In this document: in pieces, positions 6,222 through 6,254 of the stretch
Layout: the number at the start of each line of letters is the position of its first letter
Position numbering within the stretch: the stretch's first letter is position 1
Origin: Chlamydiota bacterium
GTDB taxonomy: Bacteria; Chlamydiota; Chlamydiia; Chlamydiales; Rhabdochlamydiaceae
Length of the DNA: 6,254 nucleotides
Assembly: GCA_013041585.1 (NCBI GenBank)
Contig: JABEVM010000205.1
Location: forward strand, 1 to 6,254
Direction of reading: 5' to 3'
Notes under the pieces: model-generated
The model's input: only the letters and a program-made list of their open reading frames with translations
The model's database searches: none
What the model was told of the DNA's origin: nothing
Translations under genes and position numbers: made by a program

Positions 6222-6254
6222 GCAATTTAATAATAATTTAATAAAGAAGTAGTA

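Overview
The window most likely comes from the chromosome of an obligate intracellular chlamydia outside the family Chlamydiaceae (an 'environmental' chlamydia; genus not determinable from this sequence). The evidence is an IspF of the chlamydial form (TGIGQDSHRF near the start, SDGDVVYHAICNAISS in the middle), a CysJ-type reductase lacking a flavodoxin domain beside ispF (the cysJ/ispF pairing I recall from Chlamydia trachomatis, CT435/CT434), and a MurA that follows the chlamydial sequence pattern almost throughout. MurA keeps the ordinary catalytic cysteine that Chlamydiaceae have replaced with aspartate, which argues against Chlamydia proper.

Layout. Positions 1-118 are an A+T-rich leader with a weak hairpin and candidate promoters. 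cysJ (119-1258, +) runs convergently into ispF (1262-1774, -), with three bases between the stop codons. ispF lies 79 bp downstream of murJ (1854-3500, -) on the same strand, and a near-consensus promoter sits in that gap. A 214-bp divergent intergenic region (3501-3714) separates murJ from murA (3715-5094, +); it holds an extended -10 promoter for murA and a perfect inverted repeat just upstream of it. A perfect 13-bp hairpin (5094-5123) closes murA and also lies directly after the last gene, an unrecognised coiled-coil/membrane protein on the minus strand (5129-6208). The final 46 bases hold its Shine-Dalgarno sequence and A+T-rich leader.

Function. Two genes act in peptidoglycan precursor metabolism: MurA makes the first committed UDP-linked intermediate in the cytoplasm, and MurJ flips lipid II across the inner membrane. 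IspF belongs to the MEP isoprenoid pathway, which supplies the undecaprenyl carrier on which lipid II is built, so murJ-ispF-murA form a loose cell-wall neighbourhood. The reductase is separate. The 359-residue protein next to murA is the only real unknown: a disordered N-terminus, a long coiled coil and three hydrophobic segments near the C-terminus. No mobile element, CRISPR array, tRNA or rRNA was seen. Apart from that protein, the window is mostly core chromosome.
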